Source: Desulfuromusa sp. | GTDB taxonomy: Bacteria > Desulfobacterota > Desulfuromonadia > Desulfuromonadales > Geopsychrobacteraceae | Reading direction: 5' to 3' | Length of the DNA: 5,563 nt | Assembly (NCBI GenBank): GCA_030590745.1 | Contig: JAUVCS010000072.1 | Location: 1 to 5,563 of the forward strand | Shown: piece by piece, positions 4,329 through 5,563 of the stretch | Layout of the letters: each line of letters begins with the position of its first letter | Numbering within the stretch: the first letter of the stretch is position 1 | Position numbers and translations under genes: made by a program | Notes under the pieces: model-generated | Told to the model about the DNA's origin: nothing | Database searches by the model: none | What the model saw: the letters and a program-made list of their open reading frames with translations, nothing else

Positions 4329-5563
4329 CGGAGCTATCCTTCTCTGCTAATTTTGCAACCGAAACTATCAGTTCGTTAGCTTCCAGGACCATCATCCGCA
4401 CCCCCTGGGTATTTCGACCGATTGCCCGGATATTTCTTACTTTAGTCCGCAATAACTTGCCACGGTTGGTAATAAACATCAGGTCCGATTCATCGTCCAC
4501 CATTCTGATAGCGACCACATGACCATTACGCTCACTGGTTTTGATGGTGATAATCCCCTTACCACCTCGACTTTGTACCCGATATTCACCAATATCGGTG
4601 CGCTTACCATAGCCATTCTCTGTCACGGTGACCAAAGCTAAGGCGGTATTTGCCGTAACAGACTGAAGACCAACCACCTCATCATCCTCTGCCAAGGTTA
4701 TCCCCCGCACCCCACGGGCCGGACGACCAACAGCGCGGACATCAGTTTCCGGGAAACGGATTGATTTACCATTGCGGCTCGCTAGCAGCAGATCCCGTTC
4801 TCCATCCGTCAAGCGGGCCTCAATCAGGCGATCACCCTCATCAATTCTCAGCGCAATAATTCCCCCGGTCCGTGGATGGGAATAAGCCATCAGTTCAGTT
4901 TTTTTGATAATCCCGCGAGCCGTTGCAGTGACAATATATTGCCCTTTTTCAAAACTGCTGACCGGCAGAATTGTCATGACCTGCTCGTTGGCTGCCAACT
5001 GTAACAAGTTGACAATTGCCTTCCCCCGCGAAGCCCGTCCCCCCTGAGGAATCTCGTGAACCTTAAGCCAATAGACCTTCCCCAGATCAGTAAAAATAAG
5101 GACATAGGCGTGAGTTGAAGCAATAAACAGATTTTCAACAAAATCCTCTTCTTTCGGTTTGATCCCGGTCTTACCCTTACCTCCCCGCCGCTGTGCCCGA
5201 TAAAGGGATACCGCATTGCGCTTGATATAGCCACCGTGGGTCACGGTCACAACCATATCCTCCTCAACAATCATATCCTCAAGGGTTAAATCTGCACTGC
5301 GATCAAGAATTTCTGTCCGGCGTGGATTGGCAAACTTATCCTTCAGTTCAATCAATTCCACCTTGATGATATTGAGGATCTCCACTTCACTGGCAAGAAT
5401 TTCCTTCAGGCGGCTGATCTGGACCAGAAGCTGTGCCAACTCCTCAAGAATTTTACCCTGTTCAAGCCCGGTCAGGCGATGTAAACGCATATCAAGAATA
5501 GCCTGCGCTTGAATCTCTGAAAAAGAAAACCGCACCATCAGACCCTGCTTTGCCTCAGCTGGA
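4258..5563 (-). CDS. gyrA: DNA gyrase subunit A, C-terminal part (5' end beyond the window)
   Basis: The frame is open to the right edge, giving 434 visible residues, about half of a normal GyrA. The part with the catalytic Tyr and quinolone region lies outside. GyrA pairs with GyrB to introduce negative supercoils using ATP. Visible first is the end of the breakage-reunion domain: GLM.RF.FSEIQAQAILDMRLHRLTGLEQ and the long helices that follow (to about residue 80). Next comes the DNA-wrapping beta-pinwheel, with the GyrA box QRRGGKG at residues 124-130 (bases 5173-5193), which separates gyrase from ParC. A related YRVQSRGGKG lies at about 327-336, and blades repeat GR/RG-G patterns to about 400. 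An acidic tail (SEEEIEAGD...PDDET) ends it, like that of E. coli GyrA, which modulates supercoiling. The Met at 5536-5538 is internal, not a start. It is the first visible gene of the minus-strand block. Confidence 0.97.
   Translation of the reverse strand, partial: PAEAKQGLMVRFSFSEIQAQAILDMRLHRLTGLEQGKILEELAQLLVQISRLKEILASEVEILNIIKVELIELKDKFANPRRTEILDRSADLTLEDMIVEEDMVVTVTHGGYIKRNAVSLYRAQRRGGKGKTGIKPKEEDFVENLFIASTHAYVLIFTDLGKVYWLKVHEIPQGGRASRGKAIVNLLQLAANEQVMTILPVSSFEKGQYIVTATARGIIKKTELMAYSHPRTGGIIALRIDEGDRLIEARLTDGERDLLLASRNGKSIRFPETDVRAVGRPARGVRGITLAEDDEVVGLQSVTANTALALVTVTENGYGKRTDIGEYRVQSRGGKGIITIKTSERNGHVVAIRMVDDESDLMFITNRGKLLRTKVRNIRAIGRNTQGVRMMVLEANELIVSVAKLAEKDSSDGLAPSEEEIEAGDTTGNPDDET
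4337..4341 (-). promoter_or_regulatory. Ribosome binding site of the TPR gene inside gyrA
   Basis: AAGGA lies 8 nt before the ATG at 4326-4328, within the gyrA codons that encode the start of the acidic tail. It is the main reason for accepting a start that overlaps gyrA by 71 nt. Confidence 0.6.

Noticed and set aside
4974..5234. Minus-strand 86-codon open frame inside gyrA in another frame
   Set aside because: Covers the GyrA box and pinwheel codons, with Leu/Arg-rich content expected from a frame shift; no ribosome site evident.
5536..5538. ATG as the start of a short GyrA-like protein
   Set aside because: The frame stays open to the window edge and the residues before it (ending QGLM) match normal internal GyrA sequence, so the gene is cut by the window, not short.
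4258..5563. The topoisomerase gene as parC instead of gyrA
   Set aside because: It carries the full GyrA box QRRGGKG, a complete pinwheel and an acidic tail, which ParC lacks.

Overview
The window looks like chromosomal DNA from a Gram-negative bacterium, most likely a Desulfuromonadales/Geobacter-type deltaproteobacterium (Desulfobacterota). This rests on the run gyrA – membrane-anchored TPR protein – gpsA – secreted cyclophilin, which I recall from Geobacter relatives but could not check here. A Sec signal peptide on the cyclophilin also fits a cell with a periplasm. Base composition is moderate and even, with no sign of mobile DNA, CRISPR, tRNA or rRNA.

Layout. One plus-strand gene lies at the left: a cold shock protein (56-256). 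Everything from about 423 to the right edge is one minus-strand block, read right to left: gyrA (3' part only, cut by the right edge), a TPR membrane protein, gpsA, a ppiA-like cyclophilin, an endonuclease/exonuclease/phosphatase (EEP) fold protein and nth. The gyrA/TPR junction overlaps by 71 nt, TPR/gpsA are 1 nt apart, gpsA/ppiA 6 nt, ppiA/EEP 36 nt and EEP/nth 29 nt. This looks like a single operon. The csp gene converges on it, and a perfect 15-bp hairpin at 314-349, with A and T tracts on its two sides, can terminate both transcripts.

The genes are mostly housekeeping: DNA topology (GyrA), phospholipid backbone synthesis (GpsA), periplasmic protein folding (PpiA) and base excision repair (Nth). 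There is no clear common pathway; the grouping more likely reflects shared transcription with gyrase.

The least ordinary items are the EEP-fold protein, in which most expected catalytic residues appear replaced (probable pseudoenzyme) and which carries a small in-frame duplication, and the gyrA/TPR overlap, where the same bases encode GyrA's acidic tail and the TPR protein's basic membrane-proximal segment. I see no convincing new multi-gene system.
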